From: Paracnuella aquatica
Lineage (GTDB): Bacteria; Bacteroidota; Bacteroidia; Chitinophagales; Chitinophagaceae
Reading direction: 5' to 3'
Assembly: GCF_003332885.2 (NCBI RefSeq)
Contig: NZ_QOWJ01000017.1
Coordinates: 1-64,000 of the forward strand
Length of the DNA: 64,000 nucleotides
Part shown: piece by piece, positions 18,141 through 28,796 of the stretch
Layout: every line of letters starts with the position of its first letter
Position numbering within the stretch: position 1 is the stretch's first letter
Position numbers and translations under genes: made by a program
Notes under the pieces: model-generated
The model's input: only the letters and a program-made list of their open reading frames with translations
Database searches by the model: none
Told to the model about the DNA's origin: nothing

Positions 18141-19685
18141 ATGATCCGATCATTTAATATAAAACTGCTTTCCCTGTTGCTGCTGCTGGCCATCGGCGTA
18201 TGGTCGTGCACCAAGGAAGATGATGAGGCCAACGGCCCTGTAGAACTGCTTTCATTTGGCCCCACCGGCGCCATGCACGGCGATACGCTTTGGTTTATTG
18301 GCAACAACCTGCACAAGGTTACCGCCATCCAGTTTACTGGTGCATTGGTAGAGCAAAAGGATTTTAAAAAACAAGACGCGGAACAAATCCTGGTGATTGT
18401 ACCGGATGCTGCCGTGCGGGGTACGGTTACGTTGAAAACACCCGATGGTGACATTGCTTCAAAAACACAACTGAATTTTGAAGTGGCGCCAACTGTTACG
18501 GCACTTACGGCAGAAGCCCGCCCTGGTGCCAACGTTACCCTCACCGGTACATTCCTCAACTGGGTTACCGCCATCACATTTGCCGACGGCAAAGAAGTAA
18601 CCACGTTTGTTAGCCATGCATGGGATAAAATAGAAGTGACCGTGCCTGCCGATGCGCAAACCGGTACACTGGAACTAGCGTACAGCGGCACCGAGCCCCT
18701 CACGATGGAAACAGAGCAGGAACTGAAAGTAACCTTGCCCGTGGTAGCAGGCCTGGCCCCCAACCCGGTGAAGCATGCAGAGAATGTTACAATTAGCGGA
18801 ACAAATCTGGACCTCACCAATAAAGTAATCCTTACGGGTGTATCGGCTCCAATAACCACATTTGTGAGCAAGTCCCAAACAGAGTTAGTTGTTGCAGTTC
18901 CGGCAGGCACCCGCAAGGGTAAGATTACGCTGGAAGCACTTTCAGGTGTACAAACAGTTAGCGACCTGGAACTCGATGTGATGCTTCCATCGGTTGCAGC
19001 CATTCCGGCAACGGCAGTAGAGCCTGGAACAAATATTACCATCACTGGTACCAACCTCAATTTGGTCGATTCGATTGCGTTTCAAAATGCACCGGCGGTT
19101 AAAACTTTCGTGAGTCAATCTGCCAGCCAGATCGTAGTGCGGGTGCCTACAGGTGTTACAGAAGGAAAAGTAACACTGCACGTAAAAAATTCAACCCTTA
19201 CCGTGCAATCTGGTGAAATTTTAAAGATTGCAGGTGCCGTACCTCCGCCCACTATTGCATTTCCATTTTATAAAGACGCGATCAATACAACCAATTGGAA
19301 CGGTTGGGTAGGTGACGGCTGGGGTGGTACGCGTGATTACGCCAATACCACTCCTGTGCGGGAAGGCACAAACTCCATAAAAATAAATTATACCGGAGGT
19401 TATGGCTCACCTCTGCAATTGGGCGGTGCTAATGTTAATGTTGGCTCCTATACTACTTTTAAAATTTCCATTTATGGAGCGCCAGGCAGTGGGGGCAAAA
19501 GGGTAAGCATTGGCATAAACGGTGCAGATAAATATACCATTACCGTAGTAGAAGGCAAGTGGACAGATTATTCCATTCCAATTGCCGATCTGACAACAAC
19601 CGGTAAAATCACAGAGATCTTGGTTAAAGAATACAGTAACGCAAGCGGCTATTCTATTTACGTAGATGCTCTTGGTTTAAATTAA
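18141..19685 (+). CDS. Multi-IPT/TIG surface lipoprotein with C-terminal carbohydrate-binding-like domain
   Basis: 514 residues, lipobox VWSC (Cys23). Four tandem IPT/TIG-like repeats of about 70-75 residues span roughly 35-350; the GTNL/GTFL and VPxGxxxGKxTL phrases recur in each. The last 150 residues (from PPTIAFPFYKD) are rich in Trp, Gly and Tyr (NWNGWVGDGWGG) and end in YSIYVDALGLN, as in galactose-binding-like carbohydrate modules. It is probably a long-armed surface glycan binder paired with the preceding gene. A terminator-like hairpin follows, separating the binding proteins from the enzymes. The exact C-terminal family is not recognised with certainty. Confidence 0.75.
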   Translation: MIRSFNIKLLSLLLLLAIGVWSCTKEDDEANGPVELLSFGPTGAMHGDTLWFIGNNLHKVTAIQFTGALVEQKDFKKQDAEQILVIVPDAAVRGTVTLKTPDGDIASKTQLNFEVAPTVTALTAEARPGANVTLTGTFLNWVTAITFADGKEVTTFVSHAWDKIEVTVPADAQTGTLELAYSGTEPLTMETEQELKVTLPVVAGLAPNPVKHAENVTISGTNLDLTNKVILTGVSAPITTFVSKSQTELVVAVPAGTRKGKITLEALSGVQTVSDLELDVMLPSVAAIPATAVEPGTNITITGTNLNLVDSIAFQNAPAVKTFVSQSASQIVVRVPTGVTEGKVTLHVKNSTLTVQSGEILKIAGAVPPPTIAFPFYKDAINTTNWNGWVGDGWGGTRDYANTTPVREGTNSIKINYTGGYGSPLQLGGANVNVGSYTTFKISIYGAPGSGGKRVSIGINGADKYTITVVEGKWTDYSIPIADLTTTGKITEILVKEYSNASGYSIYVDALGLN

Positions 19686-19759
19686 TCGGGCAACTGGCAC
19701 AATCGGCTAAATATTGCTACCGAATAGCCCCAATGTTTGCACTGTGTAAGTAATTCTTC

Positions 19760-19819
19760 AAACCTCCTGATTAAGAACGGAAACTGCCTAAGTTTCTTGA
19801 ATTACATCAGGAGGTTTTT
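19760..19819 (+). terminator. Hairpin between surface-protein genes and glycosidase genes
   Basis: AAACCTCCTGA (19760-19770) pairs perfectly with TCAGGAGGTTT (19807-19817), followed by T-rich sequence. The loop is 36 bases. It may set a higher level of SusC/D and binding-protein transcripts than enzyme transcripts. Confidence 0.65.
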
Positions 19820-19840
19820 CATTTAACATAGAATGGTTGT

Positions 19841-22228
19841 ATGATACCCATTTCCCGAACGATCGCCACATTGCTGTTGGTTATTGCTGGCATCACAGCC
19901 ACGGCCCAACAATCGTTTGTGCAAACTTCAGGGCACCAGTTTTACCTCAATGGCAAGCCCTATTATTTTGCCGGCGCCAACTATTGGTACGGCGGGCTGT
20001 TGGGTTTGGAAAAAGACCAGCGCAGGGGTGCAGGCCGCTTGCAAAAGGAGCTCGATTTTTTGCAGCAAAACGGTGTAACCAACCTTCGCTTGGTGGTGGG
20101 TGCAGAAGGTGCCGGCAAAATCAATGGGGTGGTACGCATAGCACCGGCGTTGCAGCCGGAGCAGGGTGTTTTCAATGAAAGCGTATTGGATGGATTGGAC
20201 CTGTTACTATCGGAGATGGGTAAGCGCAATATGAAAGCGGTGCTGTATTTTTCCAACAATTGGGAATGGAGCGGCGGCTTCCAGCAATACCTGGCCTGGA
20301 ATGGCGAGGTGCCCGAAGACCAAAAGGAGCGCAAGCTAAACTGGGACGAGCACCGCGATATTGTTTCCAAATTTTATAGCTGCACACCGTGCAAAGAAGC
20401 CTACAACAAACAAGTAGCGCTGGTGCTGGACCGCACCAACAAGATCACAGGAAAAAGGTACACTGATGATGCCGCCATCATGGCCTGGGAACTGGCCAAT
20501 GAGCCACGGCCCATGCGGCCTGCAGCAAATGAAGCTTACCTGGATTGGATTAGGGAAATGGCTGCGTTCATTAAATCAAAAGATAAAAATCACCTGCTCA
20601 CTATTGGCAGCGAAGGCAGTATGGGCACCGAAGGCATGCCACTCTTTGAAGCATCGCATGCGGTAAAAGAAATTGATTACCTCACCATTCACATCTGGCC
20701 CAAAAACTGGGGCTGGTTTAAGGACACGGCTATTGCACAGGGTTTTGCAAATGTTGTGGCGCAAACAAAAGATTACATCCGCCAGCACGAGTTGGTTGCG
20801 CAGCAAATGAACAAGCCATTGGTGCTGGAAGAGTTTGGCCTGCCCCGCGATGGGCATGTATATAACGCCGGTTCCAGCACAAAATTCCGCGATCGGTATT
20901 ACGAAATGATTTTTGCACAACTAAGCCAAAGTGCAGTAGCAAATGGCGTACTCGCTGGTGCCAATATATGGTCGTTTGGCGGCACGGCCAGACCGGTAAG
21001 GGGACAAGTATTTTGGAAAAAAGGCGATGAATTAATGGGCGATCCACCCATGGACGAACAGGGCTTAAATTCTGTGTTCGACAACGATAAAAGCACCTGG
21101 AATATCATTCGGGCACATGCACAAAAAATGGCGAACCAAACCAGCAATATCGCCGCTACAAAGCCAATAGACCCCAAAGCAACCATTGAAACAAAAAACT
21201 TATTAAATGGCTTGTACCGCCTGCTCGATAAAGGCATCATGTTTGGCCATCAGGACGATATGGCCTACGGCGTGAACTGGAAATACCAAAAAGGTCGCAG
21301 CGATATTAAAGACATCACCGGCGATTTTCCTGCAGTGCAGGGCTATGAATTGGGGCACCTTGAGATCGATTCGCTGGTTAATTTGGACAGCGTTCCGTTT
21401 GATCGTATGAAGGAATTTATCCGCACTACTTATGCCAAAGGCGGCGTTGCTACTTTGAGCTGGCACTTGCGCAATCCGCTCACCGGCAAAACATCCTGGG
21501 ATCCTGCGCCGGGCACGGTTGCGTCTATTTTGCCCGGTGGGCAAAAACACGAATTGTACCAATCATGGCTCGATAAAGTAGCGCATTTTTTAAACGATCT
21601 GAAAGGTCCCAAAGGCGAAGCCATTCCCATTATTTTCCGGCCTTTTCACGAATTGAATGGTGCCTGGTTTTGGTGGGGCGCAGCACACTGCACGGCTGAA
21701 GAATACAAGGCACTGTTTCGTTTTACGGTGCAATACCTGCGCGATGTAAAAGGCCTGCACCACCTCCTGTATGCGTTTAACACCGACCGGTTCAACTCCA
21801 TCGAAGCATATGAAGAACGCTATCCCGGCGATGAATGGGTGGACGTGATCGGGTTTGATATTTACCAACGTGCCACCGGCCCACAAGCCAACGAGCAGTT
21901 TGCAAAAGATTTGGGCAGCATGCTGACCATGCTGGAAACGCTGGCGCAAAAACATCGAAAGCTGCCGGCACTCACCGAATTTGGTTTTGGCAACCTGCCT
22001 GATAGTACCTGGTTCAGCAACGTGTTTTGGAAAACAGTACAACAGCACCGCATCTCGTTTGCACTTGCCTGGCGCAATGCAGGCTACAAGCCCGAGTCGA
22101 ACAGCACTGAATTTTATGTGCCGTACAAAGGCAGTGTTGCTGCGCCTGATTTTTTACGCTTATACCAGCACCCGCGCAGCTTGTTTATGAAAGAAGTGGG
22201 CAAAGAAAAATTGTACCAATCAAAGTAA
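19841..22228 (+). CDS. Bimodular beta-mannanase GH5 (subfamily 7-like) - GH26
   Basis: 795 residues with a signal peptide ending near residue 23 (ITATAQQ). Residues about 25-425 form a GH5 mannanase-like (beta/alpha)8 domain with acid/base Glu221 (WELANEP) and nucleophile Glu331 (LEEFG). Residues about 440-790 form a GH26 domain with acid/base Glu604 (FRPFHELNG) and nucleophile Glu713 (LTEFGFG). All four catalytic Glu are present, so both modules should be active retaining endo- or exo-beta-1,4-mannanases. There is no lipobox, so the enzyme is periplasmic or secreted. It opens the enzyme half of the locus and is followed at 22 bp by a GH26 gene. Confidence 0.9.
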   Translation: MIPISRTIATLLLVIAGITATAQQSFVQTSGHQFYLNGKPYYFAGANYWYGGLLGLEKDQRRGAGRLQKELDFLQQNGVTNLRLVVGAEGAGKINGVVRIAPALQPEQGVFNESVLDGLDLLLSEMGKRNMKAVLYFSNNWEWSGGFQQYLAWNGEVPEDQKERKLNWDEHRDIVSKFYSCTPCKEAYNKQVALVLDRTNKITGKRYTDDAAIMAWELANEPRPMRPAANEAYLDWIREMAAFIKSKDKNHLLTIGSEGSMGTEGMPLFEASHAVKEIDYLTIHIWPKNWGWFKDTAIAQGFANVVAQTKDYIRQHELVAQQMNKPLVLEEFGLPRDGHVYNAGSSTKFRDRYYEMIFAQLSQSAVANGVLAGANIWSFGGTARPVRGQVFWKKGDELMGDPPMDEQGLNSVFDNDKSTWNIIRAHAQKMANQTSNIAATKPIDPKATIETKNLLNGLYRLLDKGIMFGHQDDMAYGVNWKYQKGRSDIKDITGDFPAVQGYELGHLEIDSLVNLDSVPFDRMKEFIRTTYAKGGVATLSWHLRNPLTGKTSWDPAPGTVASILPGGQKHELYQSWLDKVAHFLNDLKGPKGEAIPIIFRPFHELNGAWFWWGAAHCTAEEYKALFRFTVQYLRDVKGLHHLLYAFNTDRFNSIEAYEERYPGDEWVDVIGFDIYQRATGPQANEQFAKDLGSMLTMLETLAQKHRKLPALTEFGFGNLPDSTWFSNVFWKTVQQHRISFALAWRNAGYKPESNSTEFYVPYKGSVAAPDFLRLYQHPRSLFMKEVGKEKLYQSK

Positions 22229-22250
22229 CACGCAACGTAAAAGACCACTC

Positions 22251-23483
22251 ATGAAAGCAGGGATACAGTCAACATTGTGGAGCATCGCTGCAACGGTGTG
22301 TTTGCTGGCTTGCACCAAAAACGGCAGCAGTGAAACGCCGGTTACAATACCACCTGTTACACCGCCTAAAGATACCATTCCGTCGTTGGCTAACGTTCGC
22401 AGTTGGTTGGTAGATAAAGCGGCAACTGCCGAAACAGCTGCGCTTTTTTACAACCTAAAGAAAGTGGCGAAAACGGGCATTTTGTTTGGCCACCAGGATG
22501 CCACCAAACGCGGTGTTATAGATGCTGCCACGCAATGGGCCAACGAGCAGCACCTGCCTGCGGTTTCCCGTGATCGGTCGGACGTAAAAGAAGTGACTGG
22601 CGCTTATCCTGCTGTGTATGGCCACGACTTTTTACACATCGCCAATTTCAATAAAAGCCCCTGGTTTCAATACGAAGCCAGCATTGCCCGCCAGCTTACG
22701 ATAGATGCCTATAACCGTGGTGGCGTCAACACATTTGCATGGCATTACAACAACCCGGTTTCAAAAGGCAGCTTTTACTGGAATGAGTCAAAAGTAGCAG
22801 CGGTAGCCAACATTTTGCCTGGCGGCAGTCACAACGATGTATTCAAACAGTCACTTAAAGAGATAGCCGACTTTGCAACATCATTATTAGGTGCCGATGG
22901 CAAATTGGTGCCTGTGATTTTCCGGCCATTTCATGAGTTTGATGGCGATTGGTTTTGGTGGGGAAAAGCACATTGCACTGCCGATCAATACAAGCAGCTT
23001 TATCAATTTACGGTTACTTATCTCCGTGATAGTTTAGGCGTACGCAATTTTCTTTATGCGTGGTCGCCCGACAAAAATTTTAACACAGAATTGCAATACC
23101 TCGAACGTTATCCCGGCGATGCTTATGTAGACCTGGTGGGAATGGATAACTACGGCGATATGGCTGTGGGCACCGCGCCATCGGTAGCGGGTGCCAAGCT
23201 CAAAATCATTTCGGATTATGCCATTCGGAAAAACAAAGTGGCCGCACTTACTGAAACCGGTTTAAGCCGGTTGCTGCAATCGGATTGGTTTACCGGCTTG
23301 TTGCAAAAAGCCCTGCAAAGCAGCACACCGCAACTGGCTTATGTGCTGGTGTGGGCCAATACCAAGGACCATTTTTGGACCCCCTATAAAGGCCATCCGG
23401 CGGAAGCAGATTTTATCAAATTCAAGCAAAGCCCCTATGTGCATTTTGGTGATGAAATGCCGAAGATGTATGAGATCAAATAA
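22251..23483 (+). CDS. GH26 beta-mannanase lipoprotein
   Basis: 410 residues. The SPII signal ends LLAC (Cys21), followed by a Thr/Pro-rich linker (TPVTIPPVTPPKDT), suggesting outer-membrane anchoring and perhaps surface exposure. The GH26 core begins at about residue 55 (ATAETAALFYNLKK, FGHQDATKRG). Acid/base Glu229 is in FRPFHEFDGDWFWWG and nucleophile Glu335 is in ALTETGLS. It is similar to the next gene and to the GH26 half of the previous one, so the locus holds three GH26 modules. Whether it is endo-acting or releases mannobiose cannot be read from sequence. Confidence 0.9.
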   Translation: MKAGIQSTLWSIAATVCLLACTKNGSSETPVTIPPVTPPKDTIPSLANVRSWLVDKAATAETAALFYNLKKVAKTGILFGHQDATKRGVIDAATQWANEQHLPAVSRDRSDVKEVTGAYPAVYGHDFLHIANFNKSPWFQYEASIARQLTIDAYNRGGVNTFAWHYNNPVSKGSFYWNESKVAAVANILPGGSHNDVFKQSLKEIADFATSLLGADGKLVPVIFRPFHEFDGDWFWWGKAHCTADQYKQLYQFTVTYLRDSLGVRNFLYAWSPDKNFNTELQYLERYPGDAYVDLVGMDNYGDMAVGTAPSVAGAKLKIISDYAIRKNKVAALTETGLSRLLQSDWFTGLLQKALQSSTPQLAYVLVWANTKDHFWTPYKGHPAEADFIKFKQSPYVHFGDEMPKMYEIK

Positions 23484-23499
23484 ATGTAGCCGAACAACT

Positions 23500-24675
23500 A
23501 TGATGCACATGCAAACTCGTTTTCGAGCATATAGAATAGCGGCGGTTGTAGCAGTGATGGTGTTGTTTTCGTCCTGCGTTGCGCAGAAACGATCAAGCGC
23601 TGTGCGCAACAGCACGCCAACGCCAATTGACCGCAAGGCAACAGCGGAAACAAAGGCGTTGTTTCGCAACCTGATGCGGCTTTCCGACAGCCATACGCTG
23701 TTTGGTCACCAGCATGCCACCGAATACGGGCATGGCTGGGCCGGTGAAAAAAATCGTTCTGATGTAAAGTCGGTTATAGGCTCACATCCGGCAGTGATCG
23801 GTGTAGACTTTGCCGGGTTTAGCGGCAGGCCAGCGGCTGCTGTTGCTGCAGCGAAAGAGGCGTTGCGGCAAAATGTAACGGACACGTATAACCGTGGTGG
23901 TGTTACTACTGTTGCGTGGCATTTTTCAAATCCTGTATCCGGCGGCGATTTTTACTGGAAGGATTCTGTATCCAAGCCTGCGGTTAAGTACATCATTCCG
24001 GGTGGCGCGGCGCATGAGCAATACAAGGAAATTCTGCGCGGTATTGCCGATTGGGCTAAAAGCGTTAAAGGTGCCGATGGCAAAGCCGTGCCCATGATTT
24101 TTCGGCCATACCACGAGTTTGATGGCGACTGGTTTTGGTGGGGCGCAAAACATTGCACCCGCGAAGAGTTTATTGCGCTGTGGCGCTTCACTGTTGCTTA
24201 CCTGCGCGATAGCCTCAATGTGCACAACTTCTTGTATGCATTTTCACCCGATAATCGCTTCGACACCGAAGCGCAATTTCTGGATCGGTATCCCGGCGAT
24301 GAATGGGTGGACATGGTAGGCATGGACAACTACGGCGATATGGGCCGCGATGGCAAGTACAACCTGGAAGCAGCCATCCGCAAGCTTCAGATCGTTTCCG
24401 GCTATGCGCAGAAAAAGGGCAAGCTGGCTGCATTCACCGAAACAGGACTTGAATCAATTCCCAACCCGGCGTGGTGGACCGATGTACTGTTGCACGTGAT
24501 GAAGCAGGACGGAATGAAGTTGAGTTATGTGTTGGTGTGGCGCAACGATCGCACCAGTGCAACCCATTATTATGCACCATTTCCGGGCCATAGCAGCGTA
24601 CCCGATTTCATGAAATTTTACAACGACCGGTATACATTATTTGAAAATGATTTGCCCGATATGTTGTACCGCTAA
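23500..24675 (+). CDS. GH26 beta-mannanase lipoprotein, second copy
   Basis: 391 residues from the first ATG of a cluster at 23500, 23503 and 23509. The signal ends LFSSC (Cys26 from the first ATG). An in-frame open stretch reaches back into the preceding gene but has no signal and is not coding. GH26 catalytic residues are Glu206 (FRPYHEFDG) and Glu314 (AFTETGLE). The substrate-binding block YPGDEWVDMVGMDNYGDMG is shared with the previous gene. It starts 16 bp after the previous stop, so the two are co-transcribed. Confidence 0.9.
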   Translation: MMHMQTRFRAYRIAAVVAVMVLFSSCVAQKRSSAVRNSTPTPIDRKATAETKALFRNLMRLSDSHTLFGHQHATEYGHGWAGEKNRSDVKSVIGSHPAVIGVDFAGFSGRPAAAVAAAKEALRQNVTDTYNRGGVTTVAWHFSNPVSGGDFYWKDSVSKPAVKYIIPGGAAHEQYKEILRGIADWAKSVKGADGKAVPMIFRPYHEFDGDWFWWGAKHCTREEFIALWRFTVAYLRDSLNVHNFLYAFSPDNRFDTEAQFLDRYPGDEWVDMVGMDNYGDMGRDGKYNLEAAIRKLQIVSGYAQKKGKLAAFTETGLESIPNPAWWTDVLLHVMKQDGMKLSYVLVWRNDRTSATHYYAPFPGHSSVPDFMKFYNDRYTLFENDLPDMLYR

Positions 24676-24792
24676 GCATGGGGCAAAATGTATCGGCGGA
24701 AAAGGGTTGTGTAAATCATAAAAGATCGGATGTAAATCAGGAATCCGGCGCAGCAGATCAGATATTTTGGATACCAAATAAATGATCAGATC

Positions 24793-27063
24793 ATGAAAAA
24801 GACCGGCCTAATACTTAGCCTGCTGATCGCCGCGCAGGCAACCGAAGTGCAGGCACAACTCAACGCGGCCAATGAAGCAAAAGTGGCGCAGCTGCTCAAC
24901 AGCATGACGCTGGAAGAAAAGGTGGGCCAGATGGCGCAGGTTTCCATCGAATCGATGGGCGCTGTGCAGGGCAAAACTTTTGCGTTTGATAAGGCTAAGT
25001 TGCAAGATGTGGTGGTGAATTACAAAGTAGGTTCTATTCTCAATACACCTGGTCCGTGGCTGGGTACAAAAGAGTGGAATGCATTGCTTACGGAAATACA
25101 CCAGCATGCATTAAAAACACGGTTGAAGATTCCTGTAATTTATGGGCTGGATAACATACACGGTGTAAACTATGTAAACGGCTCCACGCTGTTTCCGCAA
25201 CAAATAGGGCAGGCCGCTACATGGAACCGCCAACTGGTATTTAATGGCGCTGCAATTAGTGCATATGAATCAAGAGCCGCAGGTGTGCCGTGGACTTTTT
25301 CGCCGGTGCTTGATCTTGGAACAAACCCGGTGTGGCCGCGCATTTGGGAAGGTTATGGCGAGGATCCATTTCTTATTTCAGAGCTTGGTGTGCAGTTTGT
25401 GAAGGGTTCGCAGGAGTCCTTGGGTGGCAAGGAAAAAGTAGCGGTGAGTTTGAAACATTTTCTTGGCTATTCCGATCCAAAATCGGGCAAGGACCGAACC
25501 GATGCATGGATACCGGAACACTATTTACGCGAATACCACCTGCCGCCGTTTCGTGCAGCGCTGCAGGCCGGTGCCCGCAACGTGATGGTGAACTCTGCGC
25601 TGATCAATGGTGTGCCGACGCATATCAACAAACGTATTCTGACCGACTTATTGAAAGAGGAGTTGGACTTCACCGGTTTTGTGGTAACCGACTGGCAGGA
25701 TATTGAAAACGTGCAGCGCCGCGACCGCATTGTAAAAACAAATAAAGAAGCCATCATGCTGGCTATTAATGCCGGTATTGATATGGCAATGATCCCGTAC
25801 GATTACAAAGGTTTTTGTACTGACCTGGCAGCGCTGGTAAAAGAAGGCAAAGTAAGCGAGGCCCGCATCAACGATGCCGTTACCCGCATCCTCCGCGTAA
25901 AAGGAGAGTTGAACCTGTTTGATCGGCCATTGACTTTTGCAAAAGATTACCCCCGCTACGGCAGTGCCGAGTTTGAACGTGCTGCATACAATACTGCTGC
26001 CGAATCAATCACGCTATTGAAAAATGGGAACAACATTTTGCCGTTGGCAAAAGGGGCTAAACTGTTGGTGACCGGACCAAACGCCAATACCATGCGGCCG
26101 CTGAACGGTGGCTGGAGCTACACCTGGCAAGGCGAGCAAACCGATGCACTGGCCGAACGTTACAACACGTTTGCAGAAGCGCTGCGCAAAAAGTTTGGTG
26201 CTGCGCAGGTGCAGTTTGAGCAAGGTGTTGCTTACAAAATGGACGGCAAATACTACGAAGATTCAATCGTGAATCTAGATGCGGTGGTGCAAGCTGCAGC
26301 AGGGGTGGATGCAGTAGTGTTGTGCATTGGCGAAAACAGTTATACCGAAACGCCGGGCAACCTGAACGACCTGACACTTTCTGAAAACCAATTGCTGTTG
26401 GCTGAAGCCCTGATCAAAACCGGCAAGCCTATAATTATAGTACTTACCGAAGGCCGGCCGCGCATCATCAACCGCATTGAGCCCGGCGCAGCAGCAGTGG
26501 TGCACACTTATTTGCCCGGCAATTTTGGAGGCGATGCATTGGCCGATGTATTGGCAGGTGATGTGAACCCAAGTGGCAAGCTGCCCATTACATATCCGCG
26601 TTTTACAAATGCGCTGACAAATTATATTCATAAAATTTCGGACAGTGGACAAAACCCGCAGGGTGGCGATTTTAACCCGCAATATCCGTTTGGTTTTGGC
26701 CTTTCGTACACTACGTTTCAATACAGTAATTTGGGCATTGCGCAAACTGCATTAACGGAAGCCGAAACGCTGACCGTAAGTGTAACCGTACGCAACACGG
26801 GCGGCCGTGCAGGCATGGAAGTAGTTCAGTTGTATGTTTCGGATTTGTATGCTTCGCTGGCGCCGGATGAGAAAAGATTGCGTGGGTTTGAAAAGATTTT
26901 GTTGCAACCCGGTGAAGCAAAAACCATTCAGTTCAAGGTGCCGGTTAAAGACCTTGCGTTTGTAAATGCGGACAATAAACAACAGTTAGAAGCTGGCGAA
27001 TTTAAAGTGCAGGTTGGCGAGTTGACGCAGGAATTTGAAGTAAAAAAAGACCTGATTTTTTAG
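24793..27063 (+). CDS. GH3 family beta-glycosidase
   Basis: 756 residues with a short signal peptide (MKKTGLILSLLIAAQATEVQAQ). It has the three domains of BglX-type GH3 enzymes. The (beta/alpha)8 domain carries nucleophile Asp300 (VVTDWQDI) and the KHF..Y motif (LKHFLGYSDP). The alpha/beta sandwich spans about residues 400-600. A fibronectin III-like C-terminus includes YPFGFGLSYTTF. In this locus it may remove terminal beta-linked glucose or mannose from (gluco)manno-oligosaccharides in the periplasm. GH3 members are mostly beta-glucosidases or xylosidases, so glucomannan is a possible substrate. Confidence 0.88.
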   Translation: MKKTGLILSLLIAAQATEVQAQLNAANEAKVAQLLNSMTLEEKVGQMAQVSIESMGAVQGKTFAFDKAKLQDVVVNYKVGSILNTPGPWLGTKEWNALLTEIHQHALKTRLKIPVIYGLDNIHGVNYVNGSTLFPQQIGQAATWNRQLVFNGAAISAYESRAAGVPWTFSPVLDLGTNPVWPRIWEGYGEDPFLISELGVQFVKGSQESLGGKEKVAVSLKHFLGYSDPKSGKDRTDAWIPEHYLREYHLPPFRAALQAGARNVMVNSALINGVPTHINKRILTDLLKEELDFTGFVVTDWQDIENVQRRDRIVKTNKEAIMLAINAGIDMAMIPYDYKGFCTDLAALVKEGKVSEARINDAVTRILRVKGELNLFDRPLTFAKDYPRYGSAEFERAAYNTAAESITLLKNGNNILPLAKGAKLLVTGPNANTMRPLNGGWSYTWQGEQTDALAERYNTFAEALRKKFGAAQVQFEQGVAYKMDGKYYEDSIVNLDAVVQAAAGVDAVVLCIGENSYTETPGNLNDLTLSENQLLLAEALIKTGKPIIIVLTEGRPRIINRIEPGAAAVVHTYLPGNFGGDALADVLAGDVNPSGKLPITYPRFTNALTNYIHKISDSGQNPQGGDFNPQYPFGFGLSYTTFQYSNLGIAQTALTEAETLTVSVTVRNTGGRAGMEVVQLYVSDLYASLAPDEKRLRGFEKILLQPGEAKTIQFKVPVKDLAFVNADNKQQLEAGEFKVQVGELTQEFEVKKDLIF

Positions 27064-27265
27064 GCGGCATTATGCTGCTGTGTTTGATCCGTAAACTTGG
27101 TATTCCTTGGGCGACGCTGTTGCAGCCAGCGTTGCCGGGGGCTACAAAAAGAATTACAATAAAGTTATTGGAACGTTGTTGAAATTGATAACGTAACAGT
27201 TTAACGGCTATATGCAACAGTTGGCTGCGTTGAAACGGATGCAGCAAAAAAATGTACAACACACA

Positions 27266-28711
27266 ATGAAGCAAAACAGCATTGGCATTAAAGAGAAGAT
27301 TGGTTATGGCTTTGGCGATTTTGCATCGTCTATGTTCTGGAAAATCTTTTCGGTATACCTGCTTTATTTCTACACCGATGTTGTGGGCATTGCAGCCGCA
27401 GCAGTGGGTACCATGTTTTTGGTTACCCGTATTTGGGACACTGCTTTCGATCCGCTCATTGGCATCATTGCCGACCGCACCAACACTCGCTGGGGCAAGT
27501 TTCGCCCATACTTGTTGTGGGTGGCCCTTCCGTTTGGTTTGATCGGGATTCTTACGTTTACCATTCCTGATCTTTCAAGTGGTGGCAAATTGATCTATGC
27601 TTACATCACCTACACTTTGATGATGATGATCTATTCGGCCATCAATGTGCCTTATGCATCCCTGATGGGTGTGATGACTTCCGACATTAAAGACCGCACT
27701 ACGCTGTCTACCTTCCGTTTTATTTTTGCTTTTGCAGGTTCCATTCTGGTGCTGGCTACTGCCGAACCATTGGTGAGTGTGTTTAGTAAAAGTGCTGAGG
27801 GTACTACCGATCTGCAACGTGGCTGGCAGTCATCAATGATCATTTATGCGGTGTTGGCGGCTGCACTTTTTTACCTAACATTTTTGTGGACCCGCGAACG
27901 CATTCAGCCACCCCGCGAACAAAAAACATCGCTGAAAAAAGATCTTGCTGATTTGGCTGCAAACAAGCCCTGGTTTGTATTGTTGGGTGCAGGCATTTGT
28001 ACATTGGTATTTAATTCGCTGCGCGATGGATCTGCCATTTACTATTTCAAATATTATTTCAGCAATCAACAGGCTTTTACACTTCCGATGTTTGATGTGG
28101 CGATCAATTACAGCACGCTTTATTTGGTGTTGGGGCAAGCTGCAAATATTGTAGGTGTAGTATTAGCAAAACCCGTTTCTGATAAAATTGGCAAGAAGGC
28201 TACCTTCCTGTATGCGATGTTGCTGGCTGGTGTTTTGAGTTGCATGTTTTACACCTTTGGCGAAGGGGATGTAGCACTCATTTTTTCGTTTCAATTCCTT
28301 ATTTCTATTTGTGCCGGGGCCATTTTCCCGTTGCTGTGGTCGATGTATGCCGACATTGCCGACTACTCCGAATACAAAACCGGGCGCAGGGCCACGGGGC
28401 TTATTTTTTCTTCGTCATCCATGGCGCAAAAACTGGGTTGGACACTGGGCGGCGCACTAACCGGCTGGCTGTTGGCGCTGTGGGGTTTTGAAGCCAATGC
28501 CGTGCAAACTGCCGAAGCACAAAAAGGCATTCGCATGATGCTTTCATTCATCCCTGCAGCGGGTGCTTTGTTGTCGGCTGTATTCATTGTTTTTTATAAA
28601 CTAAGCGACCGTTTTATGATGGACGTCAGCCATGCGCTGGAACAGCGAAGAGCAGGAGAACTGGCAGGGAATACAGCTGCAGTACCGGCGGATAAAGGAC
28701 AAGCATTTTAA
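27266..28711 (+). CDS. GPH-family (MelB-like) sugar:cation symporter
   Basis: 481 residues starting at [18 protein letters not shown], about twelve membrane helices. It carries the glycoside-pentoside-hexuronide signature regions: D-P-x-I/D-R-T[10 protein letters not shown] ([19 protein letters not shown]) in the loop after helix 2, and [18 protein letters not shown] in the later half. Placed between the periplasmic glycosidases and the cytosolic phosphorylase/epimerase genes, it is the likely inner-membrane importer of mannobiose or mannosyl-glucose. An 18-codon upstream extension (MQQLAALKR...) is rejected because family members begin near this Met. Confidence 0.9.
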   Translation: MKQNSIGIKEKIGYGFGDFASSMFWKIFSVYLLYFYTDVVGIAAAAVGTMFLVTRIWDTAFDPLIGIIADRTNTRWGKFRPYLLWVALPFGLIGILTFTIPDLSSGGKLIYAYITYTLMMMIYSAINVPYASLMGVMTSDIKDRTTLSTFRFIFAFAGSILVLATAEPLVSVFSKSAEGTTDLQRGWQSSMIIYAVLAAALFYLTFLWTRERIQPPREQKTSLKKDLADLAANKPWFVLLGAGICTLVFNSLRDGSAIYYFKYYFSNQQAFTLPMFDVAINYSTLYLVLGQAANIVGVVLAKPVSDKIGKKATFLYAMLLAGVLSCMFYTFGEGDVALIFSFQFLISICAGAIFPLLWSMYADIADYSEYKTGRRATGLIFSSSSMAQKLGWTLGGALTGWLLALWGFEANAVQTAEAQKGIRMMLSFIPAAGALLSAVFIVFYKLSDRFMMDVSHALEQRRAGELAGNTAAVPADKGQAF

Positions 28712-28796
28712 ACCTTCCAATACATTCATTAACCAGTTAATTGTCCACACATCAATCATTGGTCAGGTGGGCTGCAAGCTGACAAACAAGAACACG

